DNA of 64,000 bases from Megalonaias nervosa (GCA_016617855.1 JAECUM010093605.1:79739-143738); one strand, 5' to 3'; shown: positions 21,770 through 36,657, counted from the first letter of the stretch. The notes: generated by a model not told the origin, from the sequence alone. Made by a program: numbers and translations.

Positions 21770-24300
21770 ATGATTTTGGATGCTTTTATTTCAAATACAT
21801 TCATGTGAAATCATTTTCTTCTGTATGAAATTTAGACATTTAGTATTATTACCCTCTTTTTGCATTTTGTTAAAGTTCTATTAAGTTAACTGTTTAAAGA
21901 GTAAATAAGCCAATGAGGATATAACTGTTACATTTTCAGATAGCACCACTTGTACCCTGAAAATTTCAACCCTTCTGGTGCCCAAGGCACTTTCATTGTT
22001 TCAACCTTTGTATAAAACACAACTAACATAATGCAGCAGAACTTGGACTTTAGATCAGTAATTAAAAGTATAGATACTGATAGGCAGGCATGTCATACAA
22101 TGGCTGGTCTGGTTCTCTTCTGTTCATCGTTGGGTTCACTTCATATACAAGGAGATATTATAATTCACATTTCATATTTAAAAAATAATCTCTGTTGCTC
22201 TGATTTACAATGCACTCATTTGAAAGAATTAGCATACGTTGAACTTATCTGTATGTATGACGGAAAATTTGAATGTTTACTGCAAAATCATTTCATATGT
22301 ATTTCTTGCATGTACCCCATATTACATATATCGTTATGATAGAAATGTTAATTCAACTCATTGGTAAATGTAAACGTCAGATAGTGGAATCGAATGCTAT
22401 TGTGCCAATTAAGAATTAATTTAATCATATATCTTGTTACTTGTTCTGGTTGTTGAAGAACACTATAAATTTTTAAATATCCTGTACATTTTTTGCAAGA
22501 TTGTGTATGTTTATATGGAAACATTCCATCCATATGTAATAGTGATTTTGCTTATCGTTCATAGTTTACTTATTTTTATTGCTTAATTATGAATGTAATT
22601 TGTTTTTACAGTTCATCCTTAAGTAATATATATATGTATATACATGATAGTCACTTTTGTTGCCTATCACATTATGTGCACATTCCTTCCTCACATTAGG
22701 TACACAAATAATTTTTATTGCCTAATTAATGCAAATTATTAATACATTCCGTCCTTATGTTTTATACGTTATTTACTTATTGCTTTTGCCAATATTTAAT
22801 CATAATGTTGAGATTATGATAATATCCTTACGTATCTTATTTATTCAGAGAGAGAGTGCAGCAATTTTAGCAGTTACAAAGTCATGTAGTTGATACAGAG
22901 AAGTTGTTTGCATTGGCAACATGCACAAGGGAGAGAATGTTGACATACTTTTATGCTACTTTCATGTATTATAAATTAAATTTTTACATATGGTAATTAT
23001 GGAAACTATGCACGATCTAAATCAGACAGCTGTCAAAATGGCTGCTCCCATGCACTTGGAAAACCAGCCTGAACTAGTCAAAAGTACACTAACTTCAGCA
23101 GTTATTAAAATAGGGAAAATGAGTGGATAATACCAGTATCTGAAAGTGCATTTAATGAATTATAATATTTATAAAAAGCAAAAAACATTATTGGCTCGTT
23201 TTTTCCAGTTTAACTTTAAAGCCCAAAGAAGTAAAAATAACCAAGTGGAGTTGGCAGCCTTTTGAGAGGTGCACACCTGAAGTAATGCCAAGCTGTAGCT
23301 CAGTAACCCAAAGTATACCCATCAAGCAGACACCAAAATAAAGGGAATAATTAGTTATTTTGACAATGCTTAAGATATACAAGATCTTGTTTAAATAACC
23401 AGGATAACCTATCAGGAAAATCTGAGAAATTCTACTTCTTTAAAGATGAAACCTTATGCAAAGTACAAAACTGTAGAGTGGAACCTTATGCCAGGTTACA
23501 TGTATTTTTGAGTATTGTTATCTCTCAGATGTTGCATTATTTCTGTGTGATTGCATTCCACAGAAATGATGTTTATGCTCTGCAACCACCCACTTCCACA
23601 AATTAAAACTTGAAGTTTGTTCATTAATTAGTAAAGTTCTGGAGTATAAGTAGAGTAATGTTCGAAGGTAAATTTTGTTAACATTGTTTCTTTTTAAATC
23701 ATATGGACTTCCTGCAATATTATGGCAACTATTGTTGAGCATTTCACCTTACTAGTTAAACATTGTAATTACAATATCAGTCTTTCATATATTGTTATGC
23801 CAATGACAGCTGCAGTGTTTGTTCTAGAATATTTTAGTAAAAATGTGCATAAAACATAGGTACACAAATAAAAATGACAATTTACTTATAATGTTTTTGG
23901 TTTTGTTCATGGCAGTTTGAAATGTAGTAATGTAAAGGTCATTATAACTATATGAAATAACAACAATGTATATTCATACTTTAACCAATTTAGAAATTTG
24001 GAATACACATTCATTCAGCTACAGTTAAAACATTTCAGGAGTCACATTGCTAATTTTATTTCGATGTCTACTAACCTAGCATTAAATTCATAGAAGTTTA
24101 CAAATTAATGATTTATACTTTTCTCAAACTCATTTGTTAAAAACCTCAGTTCATTTCAGAATTTACAAATATATTGTACAGAAACTAAATAACAAGTCTG
24201 ATCAGAACCTTGCATTTATAAATAAGTTTGAAGTAAATTTTCTGAATCTTGAAAGTTTTATGGATTCAAGACCTGAACATAAGGTAAGTAGTATTTAATG
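21770..24300. other. AT-rich intergenic stretch, nothing recognised
   Basis: Open frames of up to 102 codons occur (22031-22339) but none has a recognisable motif or splice context. No structured RNA was seen. Confidence 0.4.
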
Positions 24301-24505
24301 GGGGAGGTTATTGTACCAGACTACCAAATGAAAGGTAGCAGGTTCGAATCTTATCATTGGATCAGCTACTATGGTGTGTCATCTTGAGCATGACTGTACA
24401 TAGTTAAAATGCATTTCAACTTGTCATCTTGAGCATGACTGTACATAGAATTAAAATGAATTTCAGCATGACTGTACATAGAGTTAAAATGCATTTCAGC
24501 TTGTC
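24301..24505 (+). repeat. Possible tRNA-like SINE head followed by a 45-bp tandem tail
   Basis: A B-box-like 'gcaggttcgaatctta' at about 24339 is preceded by 'gactaccaaatgaaaggta', which could be an anticodon arm. It is followed by three units of 'tgagcatgactgtacatag' plus 'ttaaaatgcatttcagctt'. This suggests a decayed SINE whose body has been tandemly duplicated. Confidence 0.45.
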
Positions 24506-24627
24506 ATTACAATTATGGTTCAGCTGATGCTTCTTGATCCTTCCTTATATAGATTAAAAATACAAAATTTCTAATAAATTTCAAACACTTAATTTTCATG
24601 AATAATTTTGTGTTCCTCTATTTTTAG

Positions 24628-24905
24628 CTGCACTGGTCAGAGACCACGAGAGCTTATGGGATGGTCAGTCTGATATCTGATAGGCCATTATGGCACCTAT
24701 CTTGAAATTTGGAAAGTCAAAATATGTGGTTTCCACTAGAAAACTTCTTATAATGTCTAGTTTGTACCAAATCAAATTGGTGCCAATCAGGCATCTAATA
24801 CATCCACCGTATCAGCTAATCTGAGAACATCTTGTTATAGCCGAAGAATGTCATAGTTGGTTTCAGTACTAGGCAATTAAAAGGAAGAAATGGTCTTATT
24901 TTGAA
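24628..24905 (+). repeat. Dispersed repeat family D, + copy with terminal hairpin
   Basis: 'tttagctgcactggtcagag' next to 'accacgagagcttatgggat' can fold, because agct, ctggtc and gacca lie in inverted order. The family D text follows ('gccattatggcacc', 'cttataatgtctag'). Confidence 0.5.
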
Positions 24906-27700
24906 TCCCTGGAAGATCTTTTCATCCGGTAGAGTCCATTTGAGTGACTCCTATTAAAATTTCTGTTCCACATAATTTTCTTATCTATATGACATTATTT
25001 CAGTTCTATTTGTTGTTTTGATTTCAAGATACTTAATCATGAGAAAATTGTACATCCATGAAGTTAATTTCCATACGTTTTCTGTTGAAATTCTTATTAA
25101 ATCCTAAAGCTGTTGAATGCTTAATAGAACATCTCATATCTGTTTAAGCAGTATTGGGCATTTTTATGCACCTTTCTGTTTTATAGTAGTGGTATCATTA
25201 TTTATATAGTGCTTCTGAAAGTGTTGTCACCATATTTTGGATTGAACTTTATGGTTAAAAAAGTCTTGCATGTATGATGTGTTTTCAAGTGACACAGTCT
25301 ATTGTAAGTAATTCAGTTTTCACTTATTTAATTTCTGCTGTGTTTCATAATAGTAGTTTGGTCTTAAACAGGGATAAATGTAATCTCAAGGGAGATAAAT
25401 ATGAATCATATGATCTCATGAGAAATGTCTGTAAACTAATTTGTAATGTTTATTTTGACATATGAACACTGTATTTTCAGTTACCTGTCAAGCTACATGT
25501 TAAGTATCACATTTATGTCTTACTTTTTATTTGTATTTCCTACACATGAAACCTTCCATAGGTCAGGTTGTATCAGTTTTCTGTTTGTATATTTCATCAC
25601 ATGGCCCATAAGGTCACTCTCTGCTCATCACTTTAACCTAGATCACTCAACTCTTAGGAGAATAAGCTCACAACATGTTATTGCTTGTTAGCAAGCTAAA
25701 ACCATGACAATGCACTGATGTGCCAGTGAAGTTATAAGTGACAGCTTTACTGTGAACAATTTTAACAAACTAACTCTTCATTTTGATAGTAGTTCAAAGG
25801 GACATAAATTTTTAAAAGCAACATTCTCCATCAGAGCATCCTTAACCATTTTCAGCTTTACAGAAAAAGTTGAGGATAGTCCAGTTGTGTTGTTTTTCCC
25901 CCAAAATGGGTAATGTATATTGGCAGAATACATCCAACAATTTCTGTTTTGGCATGAGAGAAAAGGTAGAGGACACTTTGATTGGCAACATTCTTTATAG
26001 GCAAAGATGTGAACTTTAATGTATTGATCCTGAAATTAATTACAGTAGTTGAGCACGAACAAAGCACTTTGTTGTTTATGTTGCATGCTACTGGTATTCA
26101 GTTCTGTACAGTTTGCTTATATGCTATCAGCATTCAGTACATGGAGTTTTTTGACAACCTATAAACCTCTGTATGGAATCAGAAGTTTAAAAATATATAA
26201 ACTTTTATCAAATCTGGCAAAATAGATATATCAAAGTTTTATTAACTCTTCAACAAGAAAGCTATATGTAGTACAGATTTTCTAATTCTTTGCTTTTTAT
26301 ATCATTTTCTCATGTATAATTTCTTTGCAGACTTGCTTCGACTTCATTTATTATTAATAAACAAAAATTCCACAATAATATTTATACATATTTGATCCTT
26401 CATCAAATATTCTTTGTCAGTGCTATACATTATTGCATTGTTAATCAGGAACTTTTTTATATTGGCACTAGAGTTGACATTTTAGGTGATAGTGAAATTT
26501 GTATGCAACTTTATTTTAAATTGAGGAGTTCTATTAGGAATAATGCTGAAGTATTAGGAATAGAGGTTTATATTTAAACCTTAAAATTACTGTGTACTTC
26601 TTCATTCATGTATAAATTATTTGTCAAATAATTTGATTATGAAATTTTAGTCCTTTTCATGTGTATTTATTAACACTTCTCAAAACCACCAGTACCAGAC
26701 ATAGAAAAGGGTCTTTTCAAATAAGCTGGAAATATAAACACATTTTTGACATACATGCACCAGTTGACTAGCCATATTTGACCAGAAAAGATTTAAACTA
26801 TATTCAGATGTATCAGATTTTGCTTTCAGTTTTTGCCCCTAACAGGGTCTCGATGGAAATCGACTTGCAGGTAGATGTAATAAAATATTCACACAGAGTT
26901 TTGTATCAAGGTAAAGAAGTTGTCACATTGAGTTGACACTTTAAGGTGCTGTTATCACAGTGTTATCACTGTTTTGTTAAACAAGCAAATATTAATAAAT
27001 CTAATCTTTCTGTGAAAAAACTCTTGAATACAATTTTTTGGTTTAGGATCTGTTTTAGATTAAGTGTCTGGATTTGCTAGAAATGGTATATCATTTCTTG
27101 ATGAACTGTTTACCTATCAGCCATGGCATTTTGTTAAAGCTATGGCAAAACACTTACATTTAACTTCTTTAGTCCCAGGGTTTAGCCCTGGTTCTAATAC
27201 TTTCTTTCTGTGTTGGATTTTTACTTGTTTCAAGACTACTAACACTATAATCTCACTCTCAAGGAATACTTAAAGGTGACCAGCCATACTCCAACATTTT
27301 TCTTTTTACATCAAATTTGCATTACATGATTAAAAGTAGTTATACTCACACAAAAATAACAAAAAATTATCAAGTGTAAAGAAGAAATAATAATTTAATT
27401 ACATGAAATAGAAGTATACAACGCTGTTACTTCCCTTAGCTACAGTTTCCCACCTATAGAGGACGCCAACTGGAAATGACATACATTTATCCCCACAAGA
27501 TGAACTACATGCTTGTTGTTGTCAAAAACTAAAACACTATAAACTATGGATAGGGAACATTTAGATGAAACTACTGAAAACTAATTTACTGTTCAGCCTT
27601 ATATCGATATGCATGCACAGTACACTAGATTGTGTTGCTTTCAAAACTGTACCACGTTTCAATTTATTTTGAAAGTTCCTGTTAATACAGGTAAAAAGGA
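24906..27700. other. AT-rich intergenic stretch, nothing recognised
   Basis: No supportable exon, RNA or mobile element. A short splice-bounded segment near 26846 was considered and rejected. Confidence 0.4.
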
Positions 27701-27704
27701 ATAA

Positions 27705-27842
27705 ATGCTGGCTTCCCAATGTCAGCCGACATTTTATAAAAAATAAAAAAAATCGGCACACTTAAAAGAATACAAAGACACAAAACTTGGCTTCCTTATG
27801 TTGGCCGACTTCATAAGAAAATTCGGCATACTTGAAAGATAC
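27705..27842. repeat. Two-copy direct repeat
   Basis: 'ttcccaatgtcagccgacat' with 'aatcggcacacttaaaagaa' is followed about 75 bases later by 'ttccttatgttggccgactt' with 'aattcggcatacttgaaaga'. Confidence 0.55.
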
Positions 27843-29827
27843 CAAAGTCAGTTTCTGGGGTTAGTTTGCTTTGTAATAAAATAACCTTTGTATTTGATAT
27901 CCTGTCAGTAAGTTTAAGCAAGGAGTTTATTGCTCGCTGCCAGTTGTGTTTATTTTTCACCCGGGCTTCTACTTGTTTGCCATATGTAATCATAATTGAT
28001 GTTTGCAGGGCAAATAGAATACACAACAATAACTTGCTTTAATAATACTTAATTTGTAACCCATGCTAGCAAAAAGATTATCCTTTGCACTCACAGTGAA
28101 TGTATTTTAAAATAATGATTTTTATTTGCGAGATACCGTTGTGTAGTTAACCTGGATACAATACAATCTTGGTCAGTTTGCACCTTGTAACTTATTGTGC
28201 ATAAATGGCAGGTGCCCACAAGCAATCAGGTGACATTTTCATCTCATTTATGAATTTGTTATTTGACATAAGCAATACACACTACAATAAGGGTGTATAT
28301 GCCAGCCGGCATCCGCTACATATACCGAGTTTGTGGATATATTTTTTTCTTTAATAAATTTCGCATGATGAAAAAAGAAGGAATAAATGATAACAATGCA
28401 AGGTTAGTTTCTTTCATTTTATTTTCAAATAAGTGTATGTTTATCAGTTTTTTTTTTGTACTGGGGGGGGCACAAATTCAACACAAAATTATTTCCTTTC
28501 ATAATTTGAATGGAATAATGGAGCAAATATGATTGATGATATTGACTAGTAATGACAAGCTTTCAATTTACTCGCGCACACACTAAGACAACTTGAAAAA
28601 TAAAAACAATAAAATTAACTGGTAAGAGCTTCATATTGCAGCAACAAAACACTGTCAAAATGCTCAACATTATTCTCGCTCTCTCTTTCACGTGTAATCG
28701 AGTGTATATCATATGCAGCAGTGTTACAACCAGAAGCCTAAAATTAAATATATTTGTTATAATATCTCATGTACATTACCCTTAGAAAAATGTATACATA
28801 TTCTGTAGAATATTATCTGTTAAGTATTATTGTTTTATAAATCAATATTGATAATTTGACGGGAAGACTTAAATTGAGAATGTTGTTGTGTACATGCAAT
28901 ATATCTTTTAGGATAAAAAAAAGGTATATAAATATTTAATTAGAACAAGCAAGATATGTCAGTTTGTGTTTTCTCTCATATACATGTATGTTACAAAGTA
29001 TGATTATTTTCTTTGAAAGAATATCAGGATAGTTTGTTTAAATTAGTTTTTTTCCTAAAACCTATCTTACATAGTATCTACTTGTTGTTTGAAGAAAAAG
29101 AACTTGTTCAAACTATTAAGTTGGGCCAAATTGTCATTTGAGTTGGGGCGAATTGTCTTGGGCCAAATTGACTATAATCCAGCATAAATGATACAACTTT
29201 CCCATCCCTCGCCCTATTCAATCCCTCAGTTTGAATCCACTTTTTTTCTGGTAAACAGGGTCTTTCGGAAAAAGAAAGAACCCTTTTTCCCATCATCACT
29301 CTTTTGGTTACATCCATATGCAACACAGTGCACCATATTTGCTGTACAAAAGCATGATCGTAAGATATATCACATAGACATTTACGTGGGGAAATTAAAC
29401 ACTTGAATGGCTAGGATGAATAGAAGGGATAAATGTATCTCATCCAGTTTTGGCACGCGGAAACTACCGATTGTTTACAGAGATTGCCAAAAGAAAAATT
29501 CATTTAAGAAAGTGGATTTTTAAGTATAATTAAACATTTTTATGGTGTGCATACATAACAAATGCATTTTGTTTCTGACTATAATAATATTACATGTTTG
29601 TACAATATGTGACCTTTAACTATAATTAGTTGTGACAACTTGTTTTACAGTGATTATAGCTGGATAAATTGCACTTTAATGTAATTAGGTAAACACTGAT
29701 GCATGTATGTTTGACTTGATTAATAGTTTTAAGGTCAAGTCTCCCTTGCAGTATGAAAGTGAACTGATTGTTAACTAGGCTGAAACATAGCTGTCATCGA
29801 GGAATGTTGCTCCTTACAAGACAGACT
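27843..29827. other. AT-rich intergenic stretch, nothing recognised
   Basis: A short G-run (28463-28471) and a repeated 'gggccaaattg' at about 29123 and 29160 are the only local features. Confidence 0.4.
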
Positions 29828-30149
29828 GACCGCTCGGATGGACTAAGTGGTTAGAGCATGCCCTTGGATGAGGGAGGTTGCGGGTTCAAACTCTGGCAGT
29901 CAAACCAGACTTATAAAAATGGTACAAACAACTGCCCCGCTAGGCACTCAGTATTAAGAGGCTAGTGTTAGGACTGGTCGGCCTGGTGTCAGTATAATGT
30001 AACTGGGTGGAACATGACGCTACATGTCTGCAGCATGATGCCCCAGTACTAGACATAACTATGAACTGCCACACTTTAGACATCATAGAGATATGACTGA
30101 AAAATTTTTGAAGCTACATTAAAAGTTCAAATCACACACAAACACAACA
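29828..30149 (+). mobile_element. tRNA-derived SINE (family A), most complete copy
   Basis: The tRNA-like head (29828-29905) has the A-box 'ggactaagtggttagagcat' and the B-box 'gcgggttcaaactctggc'. A linker 'cttataaaaatggtac' follows, then a body 'ctgccccgctaggcactcag', 'ggcctggtgtcag', 'aactgggtggaacatgacg' and 'ctacatgtctgcagcatgat', and an A/C-rich end. The linker and body are shared with 59784-59890, 12242-12512 and 1148-1448. The head is the promoter for RNA polymerase III in such elements; the element codes for no protein and depends on a LINE partner. Confidence 0.88.
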
Positions 30150-31839
30150 GACTCTTAGGCTTTAGTAATTACATGAATTGGCAATTGAAAGGTGAGGCAT
30201 GGCACCTAATTGATCAGCTTCCATTGCCCATTGACTGTAAAAGGGGTATAATTAGCACATTATTTGTGCACCATGTTTTTTTTTTTTACATTTTGTTGGA
30301 TGCTAGTAGATAACTGAGTTTAATTGACTGGTTTGGAGCGGCAACGGCAGAGTTAGTACAGTATCAGATCCATGGGGATCTATTTAATACCCTCCCAAGA
30401 CAGGTTTGGCTGCATTGGTGTGTCCTTGGAAATGGTTCATGGCTCCAATTTCCTTAGTATTATATAGAATAGTTAATAATGTGTTGAAAGAGCCATTAAA
30501 AAAATCCCCAAGCAACCAACCAACCAACCAACCAAGCTTGGCTTTCGACAGGTTTGAAACATTGTTACTGCTATCTTTCACTCATTCCTCCCACAATATC
30601 TCATAAAGTTACACTATTACACTGCATAAGCTTAGTAACATATTTCATTCCACTGTGGACTGTCTCCATTACTAATACTTTTAAACAAGAATAAATCAGT
30701 TTATATTAAAAAGGGGAAAAACAAAGAAAGTAGAAAGACCATTTTATTCTGAATGAGATGAAGCATGCACTTTAAAAATAACATAACAAAAAGGTTACTA
30801 TATCAACACATCAACAATTTTGTGTATTTTGTTTATATGACTTCATCACCGAGGCATAAACATTTGTCAAATTAAACTGACTATATGTTTTAATAATAAA
30901 ATGATGTGTGCTTAAAGGGCAGTCGGCACAGTAAAAATGATCCTACATTCTTAATTTTCAGTTAGAAAGCAAAATCGAGAAAAATCACTTGCACTACCAC
31001 TTCTCAAAAATTGGCGCGTTTTCTTTTGAGAAATCAGGAACAGAAATTGCAAAGGTTGCTAGGATTTTATTGTATCAGTAGGGAATGGAAGTAGACAACA
31101 TAACCAATACAGTATATAGCAACACAAAATATTTAGCAATGGTAGTGAATATATATGTCAGTTATAGAAAAAAAACTCACTACAACGTATCAAACTATAT
31201 CATAGCTAATTGTCTACTTATGTCCCCACAATGTAGTGTTGGAGTATTTTACAACTCTGGTTTTCAAGTTCCCTTTTTACCCTCAAGAATGCCCAACACA
31301 TTTTACAGAATTTGGATGTATAGATGGCACAAAATAAAATGAAATGTTTATTTAACATGCCTTTGAGTGCTGCTTGTTGATGTAGAAACTTCGAGTTTCG
31401 TGTTAACAAAGTAAAATTATTTTTACCATATTCAGAACCTACTGCAAGATAGCTATCTAATCTATAAATACTGCAGCACCCCCCTCAGGGATTTTGTGCA
31501 CTTGCATGTTGCTGCATATTGAGTATAAGAGAAAGAAAGAGGCCCAAGTGGAATTAATATCACTCACCTAGCTGCCTTTTTAATATACGCAGACCATTTT
31601 GATATTAACAAGTTCACGTAGTATTGTAAAAATTCAAAACAACCTATGTAAGCTATCTCCCCCAAATTTTGTCCTGTTGATTTTATCTATTTTACTATAA
31701 TCCTGATAAAAAAAAATTCTAAAGATAGATGCATAATTAATTATGTGTAGTCATTTGTTCATAACTGATGTCATTCAAGTTTTAGAGGAAATAAATCCAT
31801 TGGCCATGTTTTATGGAAATTGGATAAAAAAGAGCCTCT
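30150..31839. other. AT-rich intergenic stretch with a (CCAA)n run
   Basis: A (ccaa)5 run at 30514-30535 is the only simple repeat. No coding exon was recognised. Confidence 0.4.
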
Positions 31840-33485
31840 AGCTCTAGAGAGGTAACAAGCTCAACCAATCAAATGCAAGGTATCACAATAGTATATGCTG
31901 AATATCTAACTTCTAATAGAACCTGTCGATCACTGTGATCATATATGCTTAACATGGAGCAAATTCTGACTGGAATTGGTCTCCAAAGTGTTAACAAGCT
32001 CTGCCAATCAGATACAAGATTACCTAATTAAAACATCATACTCCTAATCAAACTTACCCAATGCCTTCATAATACAGTTCAACAGTTTGATGAAAGTCTG
32101 GAAAGAAATATACTTGCTTGACTGTTGACAAACTCAGCTAATCAGATATAAGATCAAATCATTAATATGCATGGATCTTGTTCATTGCTGAAATTGTCCA
32201 AGATCTTGTTCATGTAAGTATGCATGCCAAGTTTGATCAAAATTAAATCACAGATATGACTTCCAGGTTTGCAACAAGCTCAACCAATCAAATACAAGAC
32301 TAAACGACAGCAGTATGTCTTTCAAGGGTAGGCCATTCTTTTCTTACTTCTGTTGCAACAAGCAGGCAATGTTTTAGCACACCTGTTGCTAAAACAAGTG
32401 AATCAACGGCATGAATACCTATGTTAACTTAGGAAGGCTGGGTTTATAAGGTATTAGATGTACTATTAACATCATGTTCAGGTAAGTATCTATCAAAGAA
32501 ACAAGTTTTACTCCAAAAATTGCTGCTGTTAGTTGCATATAATTTTCATAGTAATATCTTATGATTTTATCATTACTGTACAAGTTTTCATGACTTTCAT
32601 TTTTGAGGAAGACTGATTGACTCCAGATACAGCAAACAAAAAAGCGCCATTGAAAATAACCTTCACAGTTCTTCAGTATGACCTGTCAAGTACCCAATAT
32701 GCTGTACTTTTGAGTCCACATTTTTTTGCCCAATTGCAAAGTCTAAGTTCTGGCATATGGATTGATATCTGTCTATCCATCTGGAAACAGCACTGAGATG
32801 TTAGAGTTTGCGTTTAGGTCAGTTTCTTTGACACTGTCGCTTGTAAAGTGACAGAGGTTGGTTAGGTCATTAATATGGGAGGGTATTGCTCATTACTGAA
32901 CCCATCCAAGATCTTGATCATACAAGCCAATAGTTTAAGTCTAATCACATCTGGATTCAAAATATGGCTTCCAAAGCAGGAACAAACACGAACAATCAGA
33001 TCCAAGATAACCTCATTATTATGTGCATCTCACTCATTACTGAACTTGCCCAAGATCTTGATGATATAAGCATATAATATTCCAAATCTGATTTAAATCA
33101 AATCTGGCCTTCAAAGTGGTAACATGGTCAGTCAATAATTCAAGTTTTGTCAAAACTGGGTTAGTAATATGGCTTCCAGAGGGTAACAAGTTCAGCCAAT
33201 CCAATTCTAGATCAACTCTTTAGTATGCATGAATCTTGCTCAATATTAAATTCATAAATATCTTAATGATGTATGCATGTATTCCAAATTTTGATCAAAA
33301 TAGGACTAAAAAATGGTCTCCAGCGATAACACCAATCAGATGCAAGACTGCCTCATTAATATGTGTGGTTCTAACACATTAACAAACTAGTGTGAGATTT
33401 TGATGATATACACTAATATTCAAAGACTAAATAAAACTATATCAACTCCAGAGTTACGACAAGTAACTGTTGACCGATTACACAA
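31840..33485. repeat. Degenerate tandem repeat field, about 145-bp unit
   Basis: Diverged units share 'taacaagctcaaccaatcag', 'atacaagatnacctcattaa', 'tatgcatggatcttgctcat', 'tgaacttgcccaagatcttg' and 'tgatatgacttccagagtg'. At least nine units can be traced. Identity is low, so the expansion is old. The style is common in bivalve introns and intergenic DNA (recollection). Confidence 0.75.
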
Positions 33486-36400
33486 AACAGACAGGGTCAA
33501 ACCATAATGTCACTTGACATTTTGGCCACATAAACTAAGAAAGACCCAGGCTAGTTAGAAAAGTATGTTGACAAGGTTTTGTTTTTAATTTATTTGTACA
33601 TTTTACCTGATTATTCAAGATTAAGTCTGTAATGAACACCTGTGTATATATTATACAAATGCCAGATGGACATGAATAATACATACTGGACATGAATAAT
33701 ACATTATATTAGTTTTGCATGTTATATGTTTTATAAATGAAACAGAGTACCAATGAGATGTATACAAATTTGAAAGTAAAATGCTGACTCCTCTGTTTGA
33801 CCTCACCATCATTATCTGGCAGAACGATGTAATGAACAGGGCATCCATTAAGGGGTTACTGGGTGTGGATATAAATTATGGACAATTCTGGTCCAGGATT
33901 GTAATGTTTGCAAGTAGGAAAGTCCTAGTCACTGCTGGATTGTATGTTTGTAGGCTGAGAATCACAGATGTCAACATCTGGTTTTGTTTGTTATGCTAGG
34001 TGTTAAGATATGATTTTCTAAACTGATAGTTGTTAATACCTCATGGGCAGACAGCAAATCACTGTAAATTTGTGCTCTCTCACCTTATTAATATGCACAG
34101 GTTTGTAAATTAAGTGACTATCTTTCCTACTTTTTAAATTTAACAAAAGCTCTGATTAAGATACAAAATAAAACAACTACAATTTTATGGGTGGTATAAC
34201 ATTATTACAAACCAAAAAGTTCAAGTACAAACTGGATGGCCTATATCATAAAACTGAAATTTAAATAATAAAAGCACTTTTCAAAGAAAGGTACATTGTC
34301 TTTCACAAACAATAATACTGTTAGAAAAGGATTGACTACCTATAATAAATGATTGAAATATTTGGCAGAAAATAAAATATTTACTGATAAAAATGATCAG
34401 GGATGATAATCTCAGAAAACAAAATATAAGCTTAAGCACAGCTTAAATATTCAAAATAACAAAACAAAAAACAGAAAAAACTCATATTTACATGAGAAAT
34501 AATGTTAACATAAAATTTCTTATGATCAATATTCTGAACATATCAACAAGGAGACAAACTGATGTGCAAACATGACTGATTACCTCCATGAAAATGCAGA
34601 TATATATCTTACATTTTTAAAAATTTCATGATGCATGCTTTCATGTGAAACATACAATGGTGTACCATAAAGGAATGTAACATGTATGAAGCATATTCCC
34701 CTGTCTGTATGAGTAGTCCTTCCTGACCACTGCAGTTTACAGTAGTTCTTCCAGAATAATGCATAACTGATTTGTGAAGCCGTCTTTAATATACTTGCAC
34801 TTGTTAAAAAATATCCAAGAATTACAAGTTTTTTATCCTTTCAAAACTTAAATTATGATAACTAGTGACTGCAAAACTGGGTAAATTAATATGCTTATTG
34901 TATTCACAAATATTAAAAGAGAGGATAAATGCCATCTGAATGGACTTGAAAAGTTGCCTGTAACAGTTTCACTTCACTTTCTGTTATCAAGTAAATCTTT
35001 GACCACTTCAAATTGGCTTAGACCAGAAAAGCAGATGCTAACTGAAGCCTGTAGTGGAAGTTTCCTTTCTACAATCATTTTTTATTTGTACAGATAAATT
35101 CTGTTTCTTAGGTGATGATAAAAAAATAAAGCAGTCATGAAAATGACTACAAAAGATCATGTTGTTCTTTAAATACTTGAGATCAAAACAGGTCATGGAG
35201 ACCTACTTATGGTATGATGGTGTAGTATTTCTCAAGATACTTCTATGCATACTTTTCAATTACTGTAAAGACAACATCTGCCAACAAATTCAGAGAAACA
35301 GCATTAATTTTTCAAAGAAGTCTATCATGTGTAAAAAAAAATAGGCTATAGTGACCTAACTAATAGATCATGGAAAGGCAATACTTGAATGTCCAAAATT
35401 TGACAACTCTTGCATTAATGCTTGCAAAGATAGATAAAATAAATCAAAATATAAATACCAATTATTCAAAACAAATATGTTTGGCAGACCACAATAATTC
35501 CTGATGCCTCTATGTACAGCAGTATTAAGTTTAATGACCATAGGGTAATAGCTCACAATGTTTTAGTATTAAATAGTAGCCATCATAAAAACAAAATGCA
35601 TTTAACCTTGACCCAGATACTAATCCTAGGGCAAAATATCAAGAGATTTCCTGTAAACATTACTACAGTTGATAAGCGGCACATCTACATTGAGGAAACA
35701 TGTAAATTTAATGACTAAAGATCCAACAAGATATTGCCCAAAAATCATGGAAGCATTAAAAGTTTGTCAAGGAAACAAGAACTTAATGACAGTGTAATAC
35801 TTCTCCATGTACATCTATGTATAAAGTTCCATTATTATGGGATGAAAAATCTCAAAGACATATAACTATGTACAAATTTGCCCCCAAACTCCTGATATTG
35901 TCCTAGTATTGAACTACTCTCCTTGGCCAAGTTACAACATTTTCACTGTAATCATTGTTAATATGTAACAGAAAAGAATATCCAGAATAATTTGGTAATT
36001 TTAGTAAAAGATAAGATATATACAAAAACTTCCCCTAAAGTCTGAATATGAAATCAAGTCAAAGTGTATACAGTTTTAGAGCCCCAAAACCCCACTGGAG
36101 TCTCAATGTGATATATTCTTGTGTAAAACATCGTTACTGATAATTACCAATAATCCAACCAAAAACTAACACTGAGTACATAAGTTATCCTTATTCTTTG
36201 AACAGTCGAGCTGAAAATATCAAGGTAAAAATGTATTATCATTAAAATGTTCAAAGATTACAACACAATTATATACGATATCCTAGTTTGTATCAATGGC
36301 AAGCTTTCTCATGTACAATCAGCATGGAATATTCATTTTAAGTAATGTTAAATCAATTAAGGATATTAGGTATCTCATGATAATGGACTGTTTCCAAATG

Positions 36401-36657
36401 GCTGAGAATAATGGGAACAAGCATCCTAAACAGCATCACTTAGCATAAGTCACAACGAAGAAGGCAAATGTTATAATGGCACTTTAAAGTAAATTAATGA
36501 TTAGCAATGACTAGAAGCCATTGCAAACAAATAACAACTTTTAAAAATCCATTCAAAATCATCTTAGGATCTTAACAACTTTATATATGACTAAAATCCT
36601 TATGAAAAAATAAAGAACATTCCAAAAGTTGTGCATTCAAGTTCCTGTGGTGATGAA
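33486..36657. other. AT-rich stretch including the likely 3' UTR of the minus-strand gene
   Basis: The part nearest 36657 should be the 3' UTR of the acid ceramidase-like gene. No clear polyadenylation signal could be chosen. No other gene was seen. Confidence 0.4.

Noticed and set aside
22031..22339. 102-codon + strand open frame
   Set aside because: No motif or splice context; a frame of this length is expected by chance in 64 kb.
26846..26870. 25-base segment bounded by AG and GTAGAT, a possible microexon
   Set aside because: Neither flank has a partner exon of matching phase, and such short AG..GT intervals are common by chance.
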